Source: a virus
Reading direction: 5' to 3' (one strand)
Length of the DNA stretch: 48,500 bases
Virus record (IMG/VR): IMGVR_UViG_3300042485_000830
Span: 1-48,500 of that record
Both the position numbers and the translations under genes were made by a program. Of the stretch, positions 5,523 to 10,596 are shown one piece after another. The stretch's first letter is position 1. Each line of letters opens with the position of its first letter. The notes below the pieces were generated by a model. It worked only from the letters and a program-made list of their open reading frames with translations, was not told the origin of the DNA and searched no databases.

Positions 5523-5850
5523 ATCTTGGGTGAATCTTGGCATCCCGGATTGTATTATCGCTTTAAATGATGCGTTTCATTTGGTCGAGCTGAAGGTCGC
5601 CGATGCGAAGGGGAAAGTGAAGGTCAGCCCTCATCAGGTGGCTTTTCACTCCCGGCATAAAGGCTGTCCTGTTTGGCTGTTTGTGCAGTACGACAAGGGG
5701 CGTAAGGCTAAGCTATTAATTTATCCGGCGTGGCAATCTTACGAGGTGGCGAAGATGGGCATCTTTGTCCCGCCAGTCTTAGAACAATCTTATCCATGGG
5801 ATTGGGAAGGGGTCGAAACTTTCTTGAAGAAAGCACTTGACAAGGTGTAG
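5446..5850 (+). CDS. PD-(D/E)XK (VRR-NUC-like) nuclease
   Basis: 134 residues with the core of a PD-(D/E)XK nuclease: GIPD with Asp35, a strand to VELK (Glu48, Lys50) and SPHQ with Gln64, as in VRR-NUC and small Holliday-junction-resolvase-like phage proteins. GAGGAG precedes the start inside the terminase gene. Likely acts on branched or free DNA ends during recombination or packaging. The stop is followed by a promoter at 5837-5865. Confidence 0.75.
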   Translation: MTKKPEASFYQKMKKGMTGSKITRVESWVNLGIPDCIIALNDAFHLVELKVADAKGKVKVSPHQVAFHSRHKGCPVWLFVQYDKGRKAKLLIYPAWQSYEVAKMGIFVPPVLEQSYPWDWEGVETFLKKALDKV

Positions 5851-5865
5851 AAAATACACAATACT
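5837..5865 (+). promoter_or_regulatory. promoter with GTGTA-N5-TACAC operator
   Basis: TTGACA (5837-5842), 17-bp spacer, AATACT (5860-5865). The spacer holds GTGTAGAAAATACAC (5845-5859), a near copy of the operator at 4366-4380. It starts inside the end of the nuclease gene and serves the cluster from 5897. A CATACAG leader follows at 5873. Confidence 0.6.
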
Positions 5866-5896
5866 TGTGGCTCATACAGAAGAAAGGAAGTGAAAA

Positions 5897-5998
5897 ATGA
5901 TTGAGGTATTCCGATTATTGGGCGATTCCCTTGCGCTGTTGTCTTTGGCAGGCGCGATATATCTACTTGCATCAATCTTTTTGGGGAGCAGAAAATGA
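5897..5998 (+). CDS. 33-aa membrane microprotein
   Basis: MIEVFRLLGDSLALLSLAGA then a hydrophobic continuation ending LGSRK: one transmembrane span with a positive tail. GAAAGGAAG precedes the ATG and the stop overlaps the next start (ATGA at 5995-5998), which supports translation. Function unknown. Confidence 0.55.
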   Translation: MIEVFRLLGDSLALLSLAGAIYLLASIFLGSRK

Positions 5999-6207
5999 AA
6001 AAATATTGTGTGGTGCAGTATTACCGGGTTGAGTTAGAGGTGGAGGCAGAGAATCAGTACGATGCGTTATGCATGATTACCGATGATGACCGCAATTTCT
6101 ACACCATAACTGCCAACATGGATAACCCCGACAATCAGGTGAAAAATCTTGGTGTGTGGGCGGCAGACATAGATACCGAGGTATACAAGATAGGGGATGA
6201 AAAATGA
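5995..6207 (+). CDS. small hypothetical protein (70 aa)
   Basis: 70 residues, β-strand-rich N-terminus (MKKYCVVQYYRVELEVEAEN) followed by QYDALCMI. This resembles small phage and mobile-element proteins of the DpnD/PcfM kind, but the match is weak. Acidic. Coupled by ATGA overlaps to the genes on both sides. Confidence 0.5.
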   Translation: MKKYCVVQYYRVELEVEAENQYDALCMITDDDRNFYTITANMDNPDNQVKNLGVWAADIDTEVYKIGDEK

Positions 6208-6386
6208 CACGCAATGACTTTAAATCGCAGTTAGAAATGGTATGGGGGATGCTAGAGGGTTGGCGGGATCATCACCCCGAAGGCACACAGCACAATGACG
6301 AGTTTTGGAACGAGGTCTGTACCGCGATGGCATGGATCGAAGAGGATTTAGAGGCCGCCTATAACGGCGCAGAAAGGATGGACTAA
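6204..6386 (+). CDS. small acidic hypothetical protein (60 aa)
   Basis: 60 residues, strongly acidic and helical, with many tryptophans (WGMLEGWRDHHPEG). ATGA overlap with the previous gene and a one-base overlap (TAATG) with the next. No family recognised; early phage genes of this size often bind and inhibit host proteins, which is only a possibility here. Confidence 0.5.
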   Translation: MTRNDFKSQLEMVWGMLEGWRDHHPEGTQHNDEFWNEVCTAMAWIEEDLEAAYNGAERMD

Positions 6387-6691
6387 TGAGCGCGTTTTTT
6401 GAGTGGGACACCGAGCCCGTAGTTAAAGCCATTCTTGCCGAACTGGCGAAACAGGGACGCAGTATAAATCCGGAGGATCACCCGATGGGCCAAGATTCTT
6501 GGGATGAAATTACAAGGATAGACTTGCCCGATTATTTGGGGCTTAAGTATTTTACGGACGAATGGGACGTGAACATTTGGGACGATGATGGGGAATTAAC
6601 TGTGACGGCTTACCCGGTCTATGGCGGAGTGACTGAGTGTAGTGCTTGGCTGACTTGTTCAACCCAACCTGTGGAGGAATGGAAATCATGA
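6386..6691 (+). CDS. acidic hypothetical protein (101 aa)
   Basis: 101 residues, acidic and rich in Trp and Asp, with β-rich C-terminal half (EWDVNIWDDDGELTVTAYP). Starts at TAATG overlapping the previous stop and ends in an ATGA overlap with the next gene. No family recognised. Confidence 0.55.
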   Translation: MSAFFEWDTEPVVKAILAELAKQGRSINPEDHPMGQDSWDEITRIDLPDYLGLKYFTDEWDVNIWDDDGELTVTAYPVYGGVTECSAWLTCSTQPVEEWKS

Positions 6692-6888
6692 CTATCTACA
6701 CCTTAGGCCCGGACGATATGCCGACCTGCCCAACCCATGGCACGCGAGTAGTGACCGACTTTTTTGTGGCTGAGGATGGTTTAACTTACGAGCGCGGCAA
6801 GTGCCCATTATGCAAAAAAACTTATTCTTTTTGGGTGGAAGATTCGGAAGTTGTTGGTGGTCAATTTTTGACCAGTCCAATTAATTGA
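6688..6888 (+). CDS. small zinc-ribbon-like protein
   Basis: 66 residues from the ATG at 6688, which overlaps the previous stop and has GGAGG upstream; earlier in-frame ATGs lie inside the preceding gene without good spacing. CPTHG near the N-terminus and CPLC later could bind one zinc. The last codons contain the palindrome TGGTCAATTTTTGACCA (6858-6874), a candidate operator. Confidence 0.5.
   Translation: MTIYTLGPDDMPTCPTHGTRVVTDFFVAEDGLTYERGKCPLCKKTYSFWVEDSEVVGGQFLTSPIN
6858..6874. promoter_or_regulatory. TGGTCAA-N3-TTGACCA operator, copy 1
   Basis: Perfect 17-bp dyad lying in the last codons of the zinc-ribbon gene. The same dyad recurs at 7071-7087 and as a half-site at 7096-7102, upstream of the gp88-like gene. 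A 213-bp spacing between dyads would allow looping by a dimeric regulator. Confidence 0.6.
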
Positions 6889-6941
6889 TTTACTCAAGAT
6901 TAGCAGGGGTTTTAAGACGATTTGGCGGTTAAATAAAACGA

Positions 6942-7068
6942 CATACAGGAGGCAAAGAAACTAGGCAAGTGGTCTTTTTGCCTTGAAAAGGGGAAAAGTT
7001 TTGGCTCTTTTTGGCTCGTGGGCCATGGTGCGTGGTTCTAAAATGGCGTGCCCGCGCCCGCGCGGGCA
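6942..7068 (+). other. intergenic region: orphan leader and hairpins
   Basis: Between 6889 and 7169 no gene is supported. It holds a CATACAGGAGG leader (6942-6951) with no ATG after it, a small hairpin AGGCAA/TTGCCT (6963-6983), and a GC-rich hairpin TGCCCGC-gcccgc-GCGGGCA (7049-7068). The leader may be what is left of a lost gene cassette. Confidence 0.45.
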
Positions 7069-7070
7069 GC

Positions 7071-7102
7071 TGGTCAATTATTGACCACTAGTTTTTGGTC
7101 AA
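7071..7102. promoter_or_regulatory. TGGTCAA-N3-TTGACCA operator, copy 2 plus half-site
   Basis: TGGTCAATTATTGACCA (7071-7087) followed by half-site TGGTCAA (7096-7102), just upstream of the promoter of the gp88-like gene. Confidence 0.65.
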
Positions 7103-7109
7103 GTATTAA

Positions 7110-7138
7110 GTGTATTTTCTAAACAAGTGTGCTATAGT
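7110..7138 (+). promoter_or_regulatory. promoter region of the gp88-like gene
   Basis: GTGTATTTTCTAAAC (7110-7124), an imperfect copy of the operator GTGTA-N5-TACAC, then TATAGT (7133-7138) as -10. The -35 is weak. An ATACAG leader (7155-7160) and AGGGG precede the ATG at 7170. Confidence 0.5.
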
Positions 7139-7169
7139 GGCGGTTCATACTTAAATACAGGGGTTCACC

Positions 7170-7865
7170 ATGTTAAAAACCGTTGCTGTGTCCAGTAATA
7201 AAAAGACGGGGCCGATTGCTGTAACTTATCGGGCCGGGGTCCACGAAACTTATGGCACGTGCCCGAAGACTTGCGGATTAAATCCGGCTCCGGATACGGG
7301 CGCCGATAAAATCGACCATGACTATTTGAACGCGCTATTAAATGCTGTTCCGCGTAATGGCGTGGCGTGGACTTATTCGCATTTCCCGGCAGATCAATTG
7401 CCGATGCCCGAAGCTAACCGCACAATAATTAATGCAAGCTGCGACGATATGGACGCGGCAGTAGAAGCGCACAATAAAGGGCGGCCCGCTGTGGTGGCAG
7501 CTCCGCTTGGAACCGACTGGTCCGGTGGCCATGAATATCGTGGCGTTAAATTTATTCAATGTCCGGCAGAGCTAGCCGATAATTTCACGTGCATGCAATG
7601 CGGAAACGGTAAACCATTATGTGCGCGTGGCGACCGGGACTATATTGTTGTATTCGTGGCCCATGGTACGGGGGCCAAGAAAGTTGGCACGTGCGATAAA
7701 GGCGGATGCTACGCGGCTCAAGGACCTACGGCCATTCAATGGCATGGCACGCGCAAAAGCGGCGCGGCGAATGATGCGGAAGCCCTGGTGCAATTTGCAA
7801 AAAGCTTGCCGCCGGGATCCATGCTCCGGCACCATGTGGCGGGCGATATTGGGCGGGCGGCATGA
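7170..7865 (+). CDS. cysteine-rich phage protein, gp88-like
   Basis: 231 residues. Conserved-looking parts are KKTGPIAVTYRAG (about 11-23), TYGTCPKTCGLNP (27-39), a central cluster CMQCGNGKPLC (about 140-151) and CDKGGC, and near the C-terminus LPPGSMLRHHVAGDIG, which recalls the RxHVSGDF motif of the phage Gp88 family. The paired cysteines suggest zinc or iron-sulfur binding. Function of the family is not known to me. It stands alone behind its own operators, and its stop overlaps a 19-residue microprotein. Confidence 0.55.
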   Translation: MLKTVAVSSNKKTGPIAVTYRAGVHETYGTCPKTCGLNPAPDTGADKIDHDYLNALLNAVPRNGVAWTYSHFPADQLPMPEANRTIINASCDDMDAAVEAHNKGRPAVVAAPLGTDWSGGHEYRGVKFIQCPAELADNFTCMQCGNGKPLCARGDRDYIVVFVAHGTGAKKVGTCDKGGCYAAQGPTAIQWHGTRKSGAANDAEALVQFAKSLPPGSMLRHHVAGDIGRAA

Positions 7866-7921
7866 TTGCCGTATTTATTGCGGCCGGAATAATTTATTTG
7901 CTTGACAGGATGCTGGAATAA
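7862..7921 (+). CDS. 19-aa membrane microprotein (tentative)
   Basis: MIAVFIAAGIIYLLDRMLE, starting in an ATGA overlap with the previous stop and ending at a TAA in the palindrome upstream of the DUF932 gene. One short hydrophobic helix. The coupling is suggestive, but the size makes this tentative; the region also carries the next promoter. Confidence 0.3.
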   Translation: MIAVFIAAGIIYLLDRMLE

Positions 7922-7938
7922 TGTTCTAATTATTCCAG
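7902..7938 (+). promoter_or_regulatory. sigma70 promoter with dyad over the -10
   Basis: TTGACA (7902-7907), 17-bp spacer, TCTAAT (7925-7930). The dyad CTGGAATAA (7913-7921) / TTATTCCAG (7930-7938) overlaps the -10, so it is either an operator or a 5' hairpin. It drives the DUF932 gene after a CATACAGGAG leader (7961-7970). Confidence 0.7.
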
Positions 7939-7978
7939 CGTCACTAATCGGTGGCGCATTCATACAGGAGAATTAAAA

Positions 7979-8779
7979 ATGGCAAGATACACTCAAGCCC
8001 GTAGTGAAAGCGGTTTTTCCCTTGATCAACTGCGCAATATCGCGCCTTCGATTTTCGCGGAAGAGCCCGCTAGTAAAGTGTCTTCGCGTTATGGCTTTGT
8101 CCCCACGGTTAATGTTGTGGAGGAATTACAAGGCCGCGGCCTTGTGCCAGTATTCGCGGGTCAGACCTTATCGCGCGATATCGAGAACCGCGCATTCGCC
8201 AAGCACCTGATCCGGTTCCGCCCTCAGTACGCGCCAACGATCGCCAAGCAGTCATTGCCCGAAGTGGTCTTAATGAATTCTCACGACGGCTCAAGCGGGT
8301 TTAAATTGTGGGCCGGAATTTTCCGCATGGTGTGCTGTAACGGTATGATCATCAGCGACAATGTCATGGGCCAAGTGTCCGTTGCGCACCGCTCGAATGC
8401 CGCCCAAATTGTGGGCGATCGCTCGATCGGGTTCATGGGCAACATTGATCACATCGAGGAAAGAATTCAGCGATTCATGGATCGGATCTTATCGCCGCTC
8501 GAGCAGGGCCAACTAGCCGAGACCGCAGTGCAATTGCGTTGGGGCAAGGATCGGCCCACAGGCCTTGACCATAATTCGCTTTTACTCACTCGCCGTTTTG
8601 AGGACGCAGGGGATAGCCTGTGGAATACCTTGAACCGCATTCAAGAGAATGTAATTAAAGGCGGAGTTAACCTGAACCGCTCGCGCCGCCAATCAAGCAC
8701 CCGCGTGTTGCGATCGGTTGGCGATGATGCGCGGATTAATGCGCAATTATGGGAAGCGGCTGATGCATTAGTGGTATAA
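7979..8779 (+). CDS. DUF932 family protein
   Basis: 266 residues matching the phage/plasmid DUF932 pattern: RYGFVPTVNVVEELQGRGLV (37-56), PVFAGQTLSRD, AFAKHLIRFRP, the central LMNSHDGSSGFKLWAGIFRM and VCCNGMI, and a helical C-terminus. DUF932 proteins are common on plasmids and phages next to anti-restriction and recombination genes; their activity is not settled. It has its own strong promoter, so high early expression is likely. Its stop codon overlaps the TATAAT box at 8775. Confidence 0.75.
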   Translation: MARYTQARSESGFSLDQLRNIAPSIFAEEPASKVSSRYGFVPTVNVVEELQGRGLVPVFAGQTLSRDIENRAFAKHLIRFRPQYAPTIAKQSLPEVVLMNSHDGSSGFKLWAGIFRMVCCNGMIISDNVMGQVSVAHRSNAAQIVGDRSIGFMGNIDHIEERIQRFMDRILSPLEQGQLAETAVQLRWGKDRPTGLDHNSLLLTRRFEDAGDSLWNTLNRIQENVIKGGVNLNRSRRQSSTRVLRSVGDDARINAQLWEAADALVV

Positions 8780-8814
8780 TTCAAGAACAGGGCGGCACCC
8801 GCCGCCCTGCTTTT
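8775..8814 (+). promoter_or_regulatory. TATAAT box plus 5'-end hairpin, unit 1
   Basis: TGGTATAAT (an extended -10) at 8772-8780, then 7 nt, then the 9-bp stem CAGGGCGGC-ACCC-GCCGCCCTG (8788-8809) followed by CTTTT. It may act as a terminator for the DUF932 gene, or as the first structure of a new transcript. The leader AATACTGGAG follows before the ATG at 8833. Confidence 0.6.
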
Positions 8815-8832
8815 AATACTGGAGAAAGAAGC

Positions 8833-8958
8833 ATGACAATCGATGAATTATTTGCAAAGCTTTACCGAGAACTATTGAGCCAAAACAGCCCAGCGGCTGA
8901 AGAATGCTTAGGGCTTGTTGCTGAAGCTCAGGCTATTTGGTTGGGAGAGAATTTATGA
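8833..8958 (+). CDS. 41-aa hypothetical protein
   Basis: MTIDELFAKLYRELLSQN and a helical continuation ending IWLGENL. GGAG lies 9 bases before the ATG and the stop overlaps the next start (ATGA at 8955-8958). All helix, acidic, no family recognised. Confidence 0.55.
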   Translation: MTIDELFAKLYRELLSQNSPAAEECLGLVAEAQAIWLGENL

Positions 8959-9194
8959 AAGAATTTCACTTTTTTGCATCAAGTGTGGCCACTTGGGTAA
9001 CCGCTACCGATAACCGCACACTGCCCGATGTAATCGAGATCATGGAAGACGAGGGCTACATTTATTCCCTGTTCCTGGTCCCAGGTGCCTGGGACAGTAA
9101 TTATGAGATCCGGCACTATGCTCCACAGGTAGAAGGCGCGATATTATTGGGCACCTTTACACCTAAAAAACATATTGCACGCAAGTCTGCTTAG
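8955..9194 (+). CDS. small hypothetical protein (79 aa)
   Basis: 79 residues from the ATG at 8955 (GGGAGAG upstream), preferred to an in-frame ATG at 8937 inside the previous gene. Mixed α/β: KEFHFFASSVATWVTATDNR, then DVIEIMEDEGYIYSLFLVPG. Conserved-looking early phage protein without a known role. Confidence 0.55.
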   Translation: MKEFHFFASSVATWVTATDNRTLPDVIEIMEDEGYIYSLFLVPGAWDSNYEIRHYAPQVEGAILLGTFTPKKHIARKSA

Positions 9195-9196
9195 GG

Positions 9197-9230
9197 TATA
9201 ATTAGGGGACCGGCGGCACTCCGCCGCCGG
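9197..9230 (+). promoter_or_regulatory. TATAAT box plus 5'-end hairpin, unit 2
   Basis: TATAAT (9197-9202) with a possible -35 TTGCAC (9175-9180, 16-bp spacer), then 7 nt, then CCGGCGGC-ACTCC-GCCGCCGG (9210-9230). There is no T-run after it, so it is not a terminator. The CATACAGGAG leader (9232-9241) follows at once. Confidence 0.6.
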
Positions 9231-9247
9231 ACATACAGGAGAATGAA

Positions 9248-9586
9248 ATGAAAGCATACCTAATCGATCCGTTTACCAAGACCATATCCATGGTGGAGTA
9301 TTCAGGGGACTATAACGAGATCTACAAACTTATCGAGTGCGACACATTTACTTGCGCCGATTTCAACGAATTTGGCGACACAGTATTTGTTGATGATGAA
9401 GGCCTGATTAATGGCAAGGATCAAGAATTTTTCTTGATCGGTGATTATCCTACGCCACTGGCCGGGAAGGCCTTAGTGCTTGGCACTAATCAGGAGGGTG
9501 AATCAGTCGAGCCCAGTATGACGATAGAACAAGTCGCTGTCCGCGTTGATTGGATCCCGAATATCTACACATATCATTTTGCTTGA
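9248..9586 (+). CDS. conserved phage protein, DUF3846-like
   Basis: 112 residues starting MKAYLIDPFTKTISMVEYSG; FGDTVFVDDEGLING in the middle and YPTPLAGKALVLGTNQEGES later are the recognisable blocks of a small family met in many phages, probably DUF3846. It has a compact, acidic β-rich fold and no known activity. It is the sole gene of hairpin unit 2. Confidence 0.55.
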   Translation: MKAYLIDPFTKTISMVEYSGDYNEIYKLIECDTFTCADFNEFGDTVFVDDEGLINGKDQEFFLIGDYPTPLAGKALVLGTNQEGESVEPSMTIEQVAVRVDWIPNIYTYHFA

Positions 9587-9588
9587 TG

Positions 9589-9623
9589 TATAATTAATGC
9601 ACTGGGCGGCACCCGCCGCCCAG
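9589..9623 (+). promoter_or_regulatory. TATAAT box plus 5'-end hairpin, unit 3
   Basis: TATAAT (9589-9594), 7 nt, then CTGGGCGGC-ACCC-GCCGCCCAG (9602-9623) and the AATACAGGAG leader (9626-9635). No convincing -35 and no T-run. Confidence 0.6.
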
Positions 9624-9641
9624 TCAATACAGGAGAATGAA

Positions 9642-9821
9642 ATGCAATATCACAATATCGAGTTTGACGGAATAGATCACTCAGACTATCCCGATTTTTG
9701 CGATGCCTTTATCTGCTATGCAGAACACGACAACGGCGAGCCACTGACCGATGACGAATTAGATCTGCTCAATGATGACGGATGCTTTGTCCACGAAGCA
9801 CTCTGGAATCACCTTTTTTAA
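9642..9821 (+). CDS. 59-aa acidic hypothetical protein
   Basis: 59 residues from the ATG at 9642 with AGGAG upstream. Extremely acidic (DGIDHSDYPDFCDAF; LTDDELDLLNDDG). Such DNA-mimic-like composition is common in early phage inhibitors, but no function can be assigned. Confidence 0.55.
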   Translation: MQYHNIEFDGIDHSDYPDFCDAFICYAEHDNGEPLTDDELDLLNDDGCFVHEALWNHLF

Positions 9822-9833
9822 TCGGAGATTAAC

Positions 9834-10109
9834 ATGGCACTTTATCGCACAACATCAAACCCCAATGTCACCTGTCCTGAGGATCTGTACTCGCTCGATG
9901 AGCTCGAGCGCATGGATCAGGCCGCCGATCTCGAAATGCAGATCGACGCTATCGATCGCCAACTTCAGGAGATCGATGATCATATGCGCGGCGCAGATAT
10001 GGCCGGAGATATGCGGACACTATCGGCCCTCGAGTCTAGACTCGAGGAATTAGTAGATCTGCAGATAGATCTGCAATTGCAACTTAACAAACTAAACTTT
10101 ATCGATTAA
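9834..10109 (+). CDS. coiled-coil protein (91 aa)
   Basis: 91 residues. Residues about 20-88 are one long acidic coiled coil (LDELERMDQAADLEMQIDAI and on). GGAG lies before the ATG. The DNA is odd: nine GATC sites in 276 bp and many TCGA palindromes. Last gene of the early cluster, followed by a strong terminator. Confidence 0.6.
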   Translation: MALYRTTSNPNVTCPEDLYSLDELERMDQAADLEMQIDAIDRQLQEIDDHMRGADMAGDMRTLSALESRLEELVDLQIDLQLQLNKLNFID

Positions 10110-10131
10110 CTCCTGAGGCCTCGCGGCCTGG

Positions 10132-10161
10132 GCCCTGATGCGTGAGCATCAGGGCTTTTTT
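10132..10161 (+). terminator. strong intrinsic terminator of the early cluster
   Basis: Perfect 10-bp stem GCCCTGATGC-GTGA-GCATCAGGGC (10132-10155) followed by TTTTTT (10156-10161). It ends transcription from the 4396-10109 genes. Confidence 0.9.
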
Positions 10162-10506
10162 GTTTGTAATCAGATAACAAACACTGGCACGCAGTGCCAT
10201 ACCTCAGCCCACTATCCACTGTCCAATTCTTTGTATATAAGTAAAAGTGAAAAGTTATAGGCATAGCCTATTTGTAAAATCTATTCCCTTGGAGGATGGC
10301 GGGGGTGGGCGGGCCCGCTTATACCTTCGGAGTCCCTGACAGTTATCACTCCTCTCCTCGTCTTCCGCTTCGCTCCATTCCTCTTTCCACCCCATCAACC
10401 AGACTTCGCCCTTTAGGCCCAGTTTCTGGCAGCCAGCCAAGTGATCAAAACTTAACCACTTAAAACCCACCCCCTTGTTCTAGAAACCGATTTCCTAAAA
10501 AATTTT
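10162..10506. other. non-coding spacer before the packaging operon
   Basis: About 345 bp without a convincing gene. It contains dyads TGGCAC-GCA-GTGCCA (10185-10199) and ATAGGC-ATA-GCCTAT (10257-10271), a G-rich tract with several G-runs (10291-10313) ending in the palindrome GCGGGCCCGC (10309-10318), and a pyrimidine-rich + strand (about 10350-10400). The minus-strand frame at 10255-10470 has no start signals I trust. Confidence 0.5.
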
Positions 10507-10534
10507 TTGCAAATTTCAAAACTTAGCGTATGCT
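10507..10534 (+). promoter_or_regulatory. possible promoter of the packaging/head operon
   Basis: TTGCAA (10507-10512), 16-bp spacer, TATGCT (10529-10534), about 45 bp upstream of the large terminase start. Both boxes are imperfect. Confidence 0.4.
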
Positions 10535-10578
10535 TGCGGCCATTACGTGCCACCACACACGCAGAAAGGGAAAGTACA

Positions 10579-10596
10579 TTGTTTCACGTGAAACAA
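10579..10596. promoter_or_regulatory. parS-like ParB-binding palindrome
   Basis: TGTTTCACGTGAAACA at 10580-10595 is an exact match to the conserved bacterial parS consensus TGTTNCACGTGAAACA; with flanks the palindrome is 18 bp. It coincides with the first codons of the large terminase gene (ttg ttt cac gtg aaa caa). No parA or parB gene is in the window, so host ParB would be the binder. Confidence 0.8.

Noticed and set aside
9210-9230. Terminator at the second hairpin
   Set aside because: There is no T-run and the next ribosome-binding site follows at once, so a 5' leader structure is more likely.
10255-10470. A 71-residue minus-strand frame
   Set aside because: No start signals, odd composition from a purine-rich strand, and isolated from other genes; treated as non-coding spacer.
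10507-10578. Upstream TTG start for the large terminase
   Set aside because: It lies on a possible -35 box and has no ribosome-binding site; TTG 10579 has one.
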